Shown here in pieces: positions 25,860-33,264 of a stretch of DNA of 64,000 nucleotides; within the stretch, counting starts at the first letter, position 1; each line of letters begins with the position of its first letter. The notes below the pieces were generated by a model. The model did no database searches and had not been told where the DNA came from. It saw only the letters and a program-made list of their open reading frames with translations. The DNA is taken from positions 868,001-932,000 of the forward strand of contig CAWHBM010000001.1 of the NCBI GenBank assembly GCA_963827725.1, given 5' to 3'. The stretch is from VAXT01 sp963827725 (GTDB taxonomy: Bacteria; Actinomycetota; Thermoleophilia; Gaiellales; Gaiellaceae). The position numbers and the translations under genes are program-made.

Positions 25860-27056
25860 TTGGCCACGTTCTCGGTTCGCTTCCTCGGCTGCAAGGTTTC
25901 GCATGCGGACGCGCACGCGATTCGCGAGGCTCTGCTCCGGGACGGGCACGCCGAGTGCGACGGGGCGGAGATCGCCGTTGTCAACACCTGCTGCGTGACG
26001 CATGAGGCGGTGCGCAAGTCACGCCAGGCTGCGACCCGAGCTGCGCGCACGCACAGTCGCGTCTATGTCACGGGTTGTGCCGCGAACCTCGACGAAGACG
26101 TGTTTGCGGGGCTCCCCGAGAACGTCAGGGTCGTTTCCCGCCGGAGCGAAGAAACGCCCGAGCTCGTCGCGCGCGACGTCGGCGCGATCGGTTGCGTGCA
26201 AGCGGACGCGCGCCTCGACCGGGTGCGCGCGTTCGTTCGCGTGCAGGACGGCTGCAGCTTCTCGTGCAATTTCTGCGTGATCCCGATCGTGCGTGGGCGC
26301 TCGCGAAGCCGCAGCGCCGACGCGGTTCTGGACGAGGTACGCCGGCGCGTCGACCAGGGCCACCGCGAGGTCGTGCTCACAGGGATCAATCTGGGCTGCT
26401 TTCGGGATCGTGAGCGCGGCTACACGCTCGCCAAACTCGTGCGGGAGGTCGGCGGGACGCCCGGCCTCAGCCGCCTGCGCCTTTCGTCGATCGAGGTGAA
26501 CCACCTCGGCGAGGAGCTCGTCGAGGCGCTGCGTGAGACTCCGACCGTCTCGCGTCACCTACACGTGCCTCTGCAGTCCGGCGACGACCGGGTACTGAGC
26601 GCGATGGGCCGCCGCTACACGACGGCGACCTATCTGCGCCGCATGGAGCCACTCGCCGACTTCAACCTGACGACCGACGTCATCGTCGGCTTCCCGGCGG
26701 AGGATGACGGCGCCTTCGAGCAGACCCGGGCGCTTGTCCGCGCCGCCGGGATCACGAAGGTGCACGTCTTCCCGTATTCGCCGCGCCCGGGGACGGCGAC
26801 GGCGGCTGCGGACACCGTCGCGCCGGCCGAGAAGAAGCGACGCAGCGCGAGGCTCCGCGCTGACTCGGACGAGGCGTGCCTGCGCCGCTGGCGGACGAAG
26901 CTCGGCGGCGAGGACGACGTGCTCGTCGACCGTCCGGGTCGCGGCTACGGCGACGACTACTCGCCCTGGCTCCTCGACGGCGACGCCTCAGTCGGCGAGC
27001 TCGTGCGCGCCCGCGCGTCTGCAGTTACCGAGGAAGGGATCGTCGGTGTCGTCTGA
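25860..27056 (+). CDS. mtaB: tRNA A37 methylthiotransferase MtaB
   Basis: Radical SAM methylthiotransferase of 398 residues that converts t6A37 to ms2t6A in tRNA. The N-terminal UPF0004 domain has cysteines at FLGCKV, NTCCVT and TGCAA for the auxiliary cluster. The radical SAM motif is CSFSCNFC. TDVIVGFPAEDD and the HVFPYSPRPGT segment complete the MTTase core, and the C-terminus is TRAM-like but short. TTG 25860 gives the normal N-terminus. It overlaps the HIT gene by 11 bases. Confidence 0.92.
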   Translation: MATFSVRFLGCKVSHADAHAIREALLRDGHAECDGAEIAVVNTCCVTHEAVRKSRQAATRAARTHSRVYVTGCAANLDEDVFAGLPENVRVVSRRSEETPELVARDVGAIGCVQADARLDRVRAFVRVQDGCSFSCNFCVIPIVRGRSRSRSADAVLDEVRRRVDQGHREVVLTGINLGCFRDRERGYTLAKLVREVGGTPGLSRLRLSSIEVNHLGEELVEALRETPTVSRHLHVPLQSGDDRVLSAMGRRYTTATYLRRMEPLADFNLTTDVIVGFPAEDDGAFEQTRALVRAAGITKVHVFPYSPRPGTATAAADTVAPAEKKRRSARLRADSDEACLRRWRTKLGGEDDVLVDRPGRGYGDDYSPWLLDGDASVGELVRARASAVTEEGIVGVV

Positions 27057-27375
27057 CTGCCTCTTCTGCAAGCTCTACCGTGAAGGTGAACACGTCCGGC
27101 GCGCCGACGGCTTCGTCGCGATCGAGGACATCAACCCGCGTGCGGAGACGCACCTCCTGGTCATCCCCGAGCGTCATGTCGAAACGTTTCGCGACATTCG
27201 CGAGTTCCCGGCCGACGAGGCGCAGCGAATGCTCGAGTTCGTCGCCGACACGGCGCGGGAAGTGGGGCTCGAGGACTACCGGGTCGTCGTCAACGTCGGC
27301 CCCGGCGGCGGCCAGACGATTTTCCACCTTCACTGGCACGTCCTCGGCGGCGAGATGCGAGGCTTGCCCGGATGA
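27046..27375 (+). CDS. HIT-family nucleotide hydrolase (HinT-like)
   Basis: 109 residues with the histidine-triad motif FHLHWHVLGG near the C-terminus and the N-terminal SDCLFCKLYREGE, whose cysteines are typical of zinc-carrying HinT proteins. It hydrolyses purine phosphoramidates in the prototype. GTG 27046 lies inside the end of mtaB, and its stop overlaps the yqeY start, so the three genes are coupled. Confidence 0.93.
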   Translation: MSSDCLFCKLYREGEHVRRADGFVAIEDINPRAETHLLVIPERHVETFRDIREFPADEAQRMLEFVADTAREVGLEDYRVVVNVGPGGGQTIFHLHWHVLGGEMRGLPG

Positions 27376-27815
27376 GCCTGATCGTGCGGATCGAGGAGGA
27401 GCTGACGACGGCGATGCGCGAGCGCGACACGGAGCGGCGAGACGCCCTGCGATTGATCCTGTCGCAGTTGCGCTCGGCCGAGAAGGAGCTCCAGCGCCCG
27501 CTCCACGACGACGAGGAGCTGCAGGTCCTGCAGCGTGAGCGGAAGAAGCGGGTCGAGGCGGCCGAGGCGTTCCGGGTGGGGGGACGGGAGGAGCAAGCCG
27601 AGAGCGAGGAGCGCGAGCTGGAGGTGCTCGAAGAGTTCATGCCCGAGCCGCTCTCGGAGGAGGAAGTGGAGACGATCATCGACGACGCGATCGCCGAGTG
27701 CGGCGCGACGAGCATGCGCGACCTCGGCCGGGTGATGGCCGACGTGATGCCCCAGGTCGCTGGTCGTGCCGACGGGTCGGCGGTGAGCCAACTCGTGCGA
27801 GAGAAGCTCGCGTGA
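27372..27815 (+). CDS. yqeY: GatB/YqeY-domain protein
   Basis: 147 residues matching the stand-alone YqeY family: an N-terminal helical bundle (SLIVRIEEELTTAMRERDTERRDALRLILSQL region) and the C-terminal helical domain (SEEEVETIIDDAI, GRVMADVMPQVAGRADGSAV) shared with GatB, where it contacts tRNA. Function outside GatB is not firmly established. ATG 27372 overlaps the HIT stop (ATGA). Confidence 0.92.
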   Translation: MSLIVRIEEELTTAMRERDTERRDALRLILSQLRSAEKELQRPLHDDEELQVLQRERKKRVEAAEAFRVGGREEQAESEERELEVLEEFMPEPLSEEEVETIIDDAIAECGATSMRDLGRVMADVMPQVAGRADGSAVSQLVREKLA

Positions 27816-27939
27816 GCCGCCTCCCTTAAACCGGTACAGCCAACCTCCTCCCCGATGCGATCGTAACGAGGAAAAGCGGACTTGTGGGTGTCGTCTCTGT
27901 GTCGGAAGCGTCACAGTCGGCGGGGTCGGCTGCCGCCCC

Positions 27940-27945
27940 TACACT
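27940..27945 (+). promoter_or_regulatory. -10 box for phoH
   Basis: TACACT is seven bases before GTG 27953. This placement argues for that start rather than an in-frame codon at 27884. The 138-bp gap before it contains no other gene. Confidence 0.55.
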
Positions 27946-27952
27946 GAGGGCC

Positions 27953-28912
27953 GTGCAGCAGGTGCTTTCTGTCTCGAACGACGTCGCCGCGGAGCTGGCA
28001 TCGATCGGCGACGGCGTCCTCACCGCGCTCCGCGACCGGCTGCGGTGCACGATTCGGCTGCGCGGGAACCGACTGACGATCGAAGGTGACGACGAGCGCG
28101 TGCACGAGGCGCGGGCGGTCGTGGACGAGCTCGTCGAGCTCGTGGAAGGCGGCCACGAGATCGGGCCTTCGACCGTGGACGCCGTGCTCGGCGCACTCGA
28201 TCAGGTCGACGACGTGCGCGAGGTGTTCGAGGATGTCGTCTGGCGCCACCGCGGCAAGAAGATCGCGCCGAAGACGGTCAACCAGAAGCATTACGTCGAC
28301 GCGATTCGCGACTGCACGGTCACGTTCGGCATCGGCCCGGCAGGCACCGGCAAGACCTACCTGGCGATGGCCCTTGCGGTCGCTGCTCTGTCCGACCGGC
28401 AGGTCGGCCGGATCATCCTGACGAGGCCCGCGGTCGAGGCCGGCGAGCGGCTCGGCTACCTCCCCGGGACGATGCTCGAGAAGATCGACCCCTACCTGCG
28501 CCCACTCTTCGACGCGCTCTACGACATGCTCGACGCCGACCGGCTGGCCTCGTACATGGAGAAGGGCATCGTCGAGGTGGCCCCGCTCGCGTTCATGCGC
28601 GGGCGCACCCTGAACGATTCGTTCGTCATCCTCGACGAGGCGCAGAACACGAGCCCCGAGCAGATGCAGATGTTTCTCACGCGCCTCGGGTTCGGGTCGA
28701 AGGTCGTCGTCACCGGAGATGTCACCCAGGTCGACCTTCCACGGGAGCAGGCCTCCGGCCTCATCCAGGTGCAGGACATCCTCGGCCCGGTCGACGATGT
28801 CGCCTTCGTCCGCTTCGGTCACGAGGACGTCGTCCGGCACAAGCTGGTGCAGCGAATCGTCGAGGCCTACCGCATGCATGCGGAGGAGACCGGCACGCAG
28901 CGTCGGAAGTGA
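27953..28912 (+). CDS. PhoH-like ATPase
   Basis: 319 residues from GTG 27953. An N-terminal KH-like segment (about 1-70) is followed by the PhoH P-loop domain: Walker A GPAGTGKTYLA, then RPAVEAGERLGYLPG, and Walker B FVILDEAQNTSPEQM with arginine finger region LTRLGFGSK. The location next to ybeY is the standard pairing seen across bacteria and suggests a role in RNA metabolism or ribosome quality control. It overlaps ybeY by four bases. Confidence 0.93.
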   Translation: MQQVLSVSNDVAAELASIGDGVLTALRDRLRCTIRLRGNRLTIEGDDERVHEARAVVDELVELVEGGHEIGPSTVDAVLGALDQVDDVREVFEDVVWRHRGKKIAPKTVNQKHYVDAIRDCTVTFGIGPAGTGKTYLAMALAVAALSDRQVGRIILTRPAVEAGERLGYLPGTMLEKIDPYLRPLFDALYDMLDADRLASYMEKGIVEVAPLAFMRGRTLNDSFVILDEAQNTSPEQMQMFLTRLGFGSKVVVTGDVTQVDLPREQASGLIQVQDILGPVDDVAFVRFGHEDVVRHKLVQRIVEAYRMHAEETGTQRRK

Positions 28913-29286
28913 TTACCGTCGAGGTCGCGAATCGGAGCGGGGCGGAGGTCGACGAGGAGGCCGCCGCCGAGTTGGCCCGCCGCGTGCTCGCAGCCGAGGG
29001 GATCGAGGACGGCGATCTCGGCCTCGTCTTCGTCGCACCCGACGAGATGCGCGGGCTGAAACGCGACCACCTGGGCGAGGACGAGGTAACCGACGTGCTC
29101 TCCTTTCCGATCGACGGGCGCGAGGATCTGCCCGCGGGCGTTCCGCGCCAGCTCGGCGACGCGGTCCTCTGCCCCCAAGTCGTGGGCGATGCCTGGCGGG
29201 CGCCGCTCGTGCACGGGCTCCTGCACCTCCTCGGCTACGACCACGGCGTGGAGATGGAAGGCCGCGAAGCGGAGCTCGCCTCGTGA
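28909..29286 (+). CDS. ybeY: Endoribonuclease YbeY
   Basis: 125 residues with the zinc-binding signature HGLLHLLGYDH near the C-terminus and the upstream block TDVLSFPID. It acts in 16S rRNA 3'-end maturation and 70S quality control in other bacteria. GTG 28909 overlaps phoH; the stop overlaps the next gene (GTGA). The C-terminal tail is short, ending a few residues after the metal site, as in other actinobacteria. Confidence 0.95.
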   Translation: MITVEVANRSGAEVDEEAAAELARRVLAAEGIEDGDLGLVFVAPDEMRGLKRDHLGEDEVTDVLSFPIDGREDLPAGVPRQLGDAVLCPQVVGDAWRAPLVHGLLHLLGYDHGVEMEGREAELAS

Positions 29287-30008
29287 GCACATCCCGGCGG
29301 CGCGGGCCTTCGCTGCTCGAGAGCTTCAACTTCGCGTTCGAGGGCGTGATTCACGTCCTGCGCACCCAGCGGAACCTGCGCATCCACTTCGGGATCGCCA
29401 CTGCCGTTCTGGTCACGGCTGTGGCGGTCGGCGTGGCGCGGCTCGAGCTGATGGCGCTTCTGATCGCGATCTCGTTCGTCCTCATCGCCGAGATGCTCAA
29501 CTCGGCCCTCGAGGCGGGCATCGACGTCGCCACGACCTCGTTCGACCCACTGGCCAAGCTCGCGAAGGACATTGCCGCAGGAGCGGTTCTGATCGCGACA
29601 GTGAACGCCGTCGCCGTCGGTTACCTCGTGTTCTCGGACAAGATCGTCAACCGCAGCTCGCGTCTGATCGAGCGGTTGGGGAATGCGCCGGCCGAGCTGA
29701 CACTGATTGCGCTCGTAGTGACAATCATCATCGTGCTGGCGACGAAGGCCTACACGGGCCGCGGGACTCCGCTTCGCGGCGGACTGCCCTCGGGTCACGC
29801 AGCAATCGCCTTCGGCGGCTGGATGGCGATCACGAACGTCGTCGGCGACTCCGCCCACTGGTTCCTCGTCTCGTCGCTGACCTTCCTGATGGCACTCCTC
29901 GTCGCACAGACGCGCGTCGAGTCGGGCGTCCACTCCTTCCTGGAGGTCAGCTACGGGGCGCTGCTCGGCACGCTCGCCGTCCTCGTCATGTTCCAGGTGT
30001 TCTCGTGA
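29283..30008 (+). CDS. Fused undecaprenol/diacylglycerol kinase and PAP2 phosphatase
   Basis: 241 residues combining two enzymes of lipid-carrier metabolism. The first 125 residues are a DgkA-type kinase: three helices, with EMLNSALEAGID and AKLAKDIAAGAVLIA as the diagnostic Glu and Lys-Asp motifs. The rest is a PAP2 phosphatase: GLPSGHAAIAFGG (PSGH) and TRVESGVHSFLEVSYGALLG (Arg, His). The first PAP2 motif is weak (KAYTGRGTP). Having kinase and phosphatase in one chain suggests balancing of undecaprenol and undecaprenyl phosphate. Flanked by ybeY and cdd with four-base overlaps. Confidence 0.9.
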   Translation: MSTSRRRGPSLLESFNFAFEGVIHVLRTQRNLRIHFGIATAVLVTAVAVGVARLELMALLIAISFVLIAEMLNSALEAGIDVATTSFDPLAKLAKDIAAGAVLIATVNAVAVGYLVFSDKIVNRSSRLIERLGNAPAELTLIALVVTIIIVLATKAYTGRGTPLRGGLPSGHAAIAFGGWMAITNVVGDSAHWFLVSSLTFLMALLVAQTRVESGVHSFLEVSYGALLGTLAVLVMFQVFS

Positions 30009-30367
30009 GCCGGGAGCTCTATGAGCGGGCAGTCGCCATCGCCGAGCGGGCCTACGCGCCGTACTCGGACTTCCACGTCGGCGCGGCGGTCCGCGCCCGC
30101 GACGGCCGGATCTTCGAGGGCGTCAACGTCGAGAACGCGTCGTATCCGCTGGGGATCTGCGCCGAGCGAGCCGCCATCGCCCGTGCGGTCGGAGAAGGCT
30201 GCCGGCCCGGAGACCTCGAGGAGATCGCCGTCACCGCGGCGCCCTGCGGCGGGTGTCGCCAGTGGCTCTACGAGTTCCGGCTCGAGCGAGTCACGTTCAA
30301 GGATGCTGAAGGTGAGCTCGTCTCCCGAACGCCCGCGGAGCTCCTGCCGGAGACGTTCGAGCTGTGA
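30005..30367 (+). CDS. cdd: Cytidine deaminase
   Basis: 120 residues, the homotetrameric short type. Zinc ligands and the catalytic Glu are in GICAERAAIARAV (Cys-Ala-Glu), and the second pair in PCGGCRQWLYEF. YAPYSDFHVGAAV is the normal N-terminal block. It deaminates cytidine and deoxycytidine in pyrimidine salvage. GTG 30005 overlaps the previous stop; the end overlaps era. Nearby deoC fits nucleoside salvage. Confidence 0.95.
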   Translation: MSRELYERAVAIAERAYAPYSDFHVGAAVRARDGRIFEGVNVENASYPLGICAERAAIARAVGEGCRPGDLEEIAVTAAPCGGCRQWLYEFRLERVTFKDAEGELVSRTPAELLPETFEL

Positions 30368-31224
30368 AGTCCGGCTTCGTCGCCGTCGCGGGGCGCCCGA
30401 ACGTCGGCAAGTCGAGCCTCGTCAACGCCCTTGCCGGCGGGAAGGTCGCGATCATCTCGGACAAGCCCCAGACGACCCGGCGCCGGATCTCGGGCGTCGT
30501 CAACGGGGACGATCACCAGCTCGTGCTCGTCGACCTGCCCGGCTTTCAGCGGCCGCTCGATGCGATGACCGAGCGCATGCAGCGAACCGTCGACCACGCA
30601 TTCGAGGACGTGGACGCGGTTGTTTTTGTCCTCTCCGCGCGCGAGCGGATCGGCGCCGGAGATCGCTTCATCGCCAAGCGCGTCTTCTCGCTCGAAGTGC
30701 CCGTCGTGATCGTGGTCAACAAGGTCGACAACCTCAAGGGCGGCCATATCGCAACGCAGATGGACACCGCGTCGAAGCTCGGCGACTTCCACGCGCTGCA
30801 CCCGGTGAGCGCGAAGACGGGTGACGGGATCGACGCCCTGCGTGAGGAGCTCGTCGGGCTGCTCCCCGAAGGGCCCGCGTACTTTCCGCTCGACCAGCGA
30901 AGCGATCTCTCGCTCGAGACGCAGATCGCGGAGCTCGTGCGGGAGAAGGCTCTCCAGCTCACTCGTGAAGAGCTGCCGCACGCGGTCTCGGTCGAGGTCG
31001 AGGAGCTCGGGGAGAAGGTCGTGCGCGCGCTCGTCTACGTCGAGACCGAATCGCAGAAGCAGATCGTCGTCGGCAAGGGCGGATCGATCGTCAAGGAGAT
31101 CGGGACACGCGCGCGTCCGGAGATCGAGCAGCTCGTCGGCCACCCGGTCTTCCTGGAGCTGCAGGTGAAGGTGAAGCCGAAGTGGCGCCGCGACGACCGC
31201 CTGCTCGAGCGCCTCGGCATCTAG
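30364..31224 (+). CDS. era: GTPase Era
   Basis: 286 residues. G1 GRPNVGKSSLVN, G3 DLPG, G4 NKVDN and the C-terminal KH domain with VGKGGSIVKEIGTRAR, which binds the 3' end of 16S rRNA. It couples 30S maturation to growth and sits, as often, downstream of ybeY, dgkA and cdd. recO, the common next gene, is absent; a phosphatase-like gene follows instead. Confidence 0.96.
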   Translation: MKSGFVAVAGRPNVGKSSLVNALAGGKVAIISDKPQTTRRRISGVVNGDDHQLVLVDLPGFQRPLDAMTERMQRTVDHAFEDVDAVVFVLSARERIGAGDRFIAKRVFSLEVPVVIVVNKVDNLKGGHIATQMDTASKLGDFHALHPVSAKTGDGIDALREELVGLLPEGPAYFPLDQRSDLSLETQIAELVREKALQLTREELPHAVSVEVEELGEKVVRALVYVETESQKQIVVGKGGSIVKEIGTRARPEIEQLVGHPVFLELQVKVKPKWRRDDRLLERLGI

Positions 31225-31228
31225 CGTC

Positions 31229-31762
31229 GTGATCGAGCTCGTCTACGAGACGCATTCGATGACGACCGATAACGAGGAAGGGGTTGCTACCGGCTGGCTG
31301 CCGGGCCGTCTTTCCGAAACAGGTCGCGGGTTCGCCCGTGCGCTCGGCGAGCGCCGGCGAGACGACGGGCTCGCAGTCGTCTTCACCTCCGACCTGGCAC
31401 GTGCGGTCGAAACCGCCGAGATCGCCTTCGGAGAGTCGGACATCCCCGTGCGCGAGGACTGGCGGTTGCGCGAGTGCAACTACGGCGAGCTGAACGGAAG
31501 GCCCGTGTCCGAGATCGACGTCGAGCGGCTCCGCCGGATCGACGAGGCCTTCCCGGGTGGAGAGAGCTATCGCGAGGTGGTCGGCCGCACTCGGAGCTTC
31601 CTCGACGACCTCTCACCAGAGTTCGATGATTCCCGGGTCCTGCTGATCGCGCACTCGGCGAACCGCTGGGCGATCGAGCATCTGCTCCTCGGCGTCCCCC
31701 TCGAGGATCTCGTCGCTGCGCCGTTCGAGTGGCAGGAGGGCTGGGAGTACCGCCTTCACTAG
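31229..31762 (+). CDS. Histidine phosphatase (phosphoglycerate mutase-like) family protein
   Basis: 177 residues. The fold is recognisable from FTSDLARAVETAEIAF, RLRECNYGELNG, the GGESYREVVGRT block and LLIAHSANRWAIEHLL with the second catalytic His. The first motif is unusual: where most members have LVRHGE, this one reads LVYETHSMTTDN, so the phosphorylated His is kept (ETHS) but the preceding Arg is not. This subfamily is known in actinobacteria, without a firm substrate. GTG 31229 follows the era stop directly. It overlaps the opposite gene by four bases. Confidence 0.82.
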   Translation: MIELVYETHSMTTDNEEGVATGWLPGRLSETGRGFARALGERRRDDGLAVVFTSDLARAVETAEIAFGESDIPVREDWRLRECNYGELNGRPVSEIDVERLRRIDEAFPGGESYREVVGRTRSFLDDLSPEFDDSRVLLIAHSANRWAIEHLLLGVPLEDLVAAPFEWQEGWEYRLH

Positions 31763-32163
31763 GTCCAGACGCCGAGGATCGCGCCCATGACCGCGAGCGA
31801 GACGAACTGGTAGCCGGCGTTGATCACCCAGAGAACGCGCGGGCGGCCGCCGAAATACGTGACCACGGCCAGCAGGCCGGCAACGAAGCCAAGCCAGACG
31901 AGCATCCCGACGAGCGCGCCGTTCCAGAGGTCGTCCACCTCGGCCCAGCGCTCGACCCTGGCGAGGGCGTACGAGCTGAGCACCGCCGCGATTACCGAAA
32001 GGACGTAGCCCCGTCCCATGCCGCCGCGCTCTTCCTCGTCGCGGCCGACCGCGCGCATCCAGGGCCGGGCAAAGAGCGCCGGCGAGTACCAGAGGGCGCC
32101 CAGCGCCATCGGGACGAGCGCGGCGATGATGACGGCCACGTAGTTGATTTCGACGTCCTGCAT
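31759..32163 (-). CDS. DUF1761 membrane protein
   Basis: A 134-residue integral membrane protein with four hydrophobic helices. The DUF1761 hallmark is present near the N-terminus: NYVAVIIAALVPMALGALWYSP, then FARPWMRAVGRDEEE. The ATG at 32163 is preferred because GGAGG lies eight bases before it; an ATG six bases upstream sits too close to that site and a more distant one at 32244 adds unsupported residues. Function is unknown. It is divergent from deoC. Confidence 0.85.
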   Translation of the reverse strand: MQDVEINYVAVIIAALVPMALGALWYSPALFARPWMRAVGRDEEERGGMGRGYVLSVIAAVLSSYALARVERWAEVDDLWNGALVGMLVWLGFVAGLLAVVTYFGGRPRVLWVINAGYQFVSLAVMGAILGVWT

Positions 32164-32207
32164 TTGCATCACCTCCGGGGTCGAGTGGGAGGAAACTACG
32201 CCAGGGC

Positions 32208-32213
32208 TACACT
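32208..32213 (+). promoter_or_regulatory. -10 box for deoC
   Basis: TACACT is six bases before ATG 32220. No Shine-Dalgarno is present, consistent with a leaderless message. Confidence 0.55.
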
Positions 32214-32219
32214 CCTCGC

Positions 32220-33158
32220 ATGGCCAAGGCGCCTGCGCTTCCAACCGGCTTCGAGCTTCCGCTCGAGCCTCGGCTGCCGCGGATCGGCTCGGTCGACGCC
32301 GTCGCGGTCGAGGAGCGGGCGGCCACGCTCGCCAAGCGCTCGATCAAGCGCGAGGCGAAGGTGTTCGCGCTCGACCTCGCCGTCCGGATGATGGACCTGA
32401 CGACGCTCGAGGGAGCAGACACGCCGGGCAAGGTCGCGGCTCTCACCTCGAAGGCCATCCGGCCCGATCCGGCCGACATGAGCGTGCCCTCGGTTGCCGC
32501 GATCTGCGTCTATCCGAATCTCGTTCCGACCGCGGTCGAGCGGACACGGGGCACGAGCGTCAAGGTGGCCTCGGTGGCGACCGCTTTCCCCTCGGGGCAG
32601 ACGCCGACGAACGTCAAGGTCGCCGAGGTCCGCGAGGTGGTCGAGATGGGCGCGGACGAGGTCGACATGGTGATCGATCGGGGCGCTTTCCTCTCCGGTC
32701 GTTACGCAAAGGTCTATGACGAGATCGTCCAGGTGAAGGAGGCAGCCGGCGAAGCGCACCTGAAGGTGATCCTCGAGACCGGCGAGCTCGGCACCTACGA
32801 CAACGTGCGTCGCGCGAGCCTGTTGGCGATGGCCGCGGGTGCCGACTTCATCAAGACCTCGACGGGGAAGCTTCCGTCGGCGGCGACCCTGCCCGTCACG
32901 CTCGTCATGCTCGAGGCGATCCGCGACGTCCACGAGGAAACCGGCCGTCGGGTCGGCATGAAACCTGCCGGTGGGATCAGGCAGTCCAAGCAAGCGATCC
33001 AGTATCTCGTCCAGCTGCACGAGACCCTTGGCCCCGAGTGGCTGACGCCCGATCTCTACCGGCTCGGCGCTTCGACGCTCCTGAACGACGTGCTCATGCA
33101 GATCCGAAAGGAGAAGACGGGCCGCTACCAGAGCCCGGACTACTTCACCGTTGACTGA
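32220..33158 (+). CDS. deoC: Deoxyribose-phosphate aldolase
   Basis: A 312-residue DeoC, longer than the E. coli enzyme by an N-terminal extension of about 50 residues typical of the actinobacterial/eukaryotic-like form. The Schiff-base lysine is in GADFIKTSTGK; VDMVIDRGAFLSG and KVILETGEL supply the other active-site residues. It splits deoxyribose-5-phosphate to glyceraldehyde-3-phosphate and acetaldehyde. The two aldehyde dehydrogenase genes that follow could use the acetaldehyde, so the cluster looks like a deoxynucleoside-use operon together with cdd upstream. Confidence 0.95.
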   Translation: MAKAPALPTGFELPLEPRLPRIGSVDAVAVEERAATLAKRSIKREAKVFALDLAVRMMDLTTLEGADTPGKVAALTSKAIRPDPADMSVPSVAAICVYPNLVPTAVERTRGTSVKVASVATAFPSGQTPTNVKVAEVREVVEMGADEVDMVIDRGAFLSGRYAKVYDEIVQVKEAAGEAHLKVILETGELGTYDNVRRASLLAMAAGADFIKTSTGKLPSAATLPVTLVMLEAIRDVHEETGRRVGMKPAGGIRQSKQAIQYLVQLHETLGPEWLTPDLYRLGASTLLNDVLMQIRKEKTGRYQSPDYFTVD

Positions 33159-33209
33159 TCTTTCACACAACTTCCACACAGCCGCGCGAATCGAATGGCT
33201 AGCGTCAAG

Positions 33210-33251
33210 CCCCACCCTCAATGGGTGGGGGGTGGGCGGTGGGGACCGCCC
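33210..33251 (+). promoter_or_regulatory. Two tandem hairpins ahead of the aldehyde dehydrogenase gene
   Basis: CCCCACCC (33210-33217) pairs with GGGTGGGG (33223-33230) around TCAAT. GGGCGGT (33234-33240) pairs with ACCGCCC (33245-33251) around GGGG. They fill the gap between deoC and the next start, just before its Shine-Dalgarno. A TAGCGT at 33200-33205 could be a -10, which would place both hairpins in a 5' leader. No T-run follows, so a simple terminator is unlikely. Confidence 0.5.
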
Positions 33252-33264
33252 GGGGAGGCCTGCG

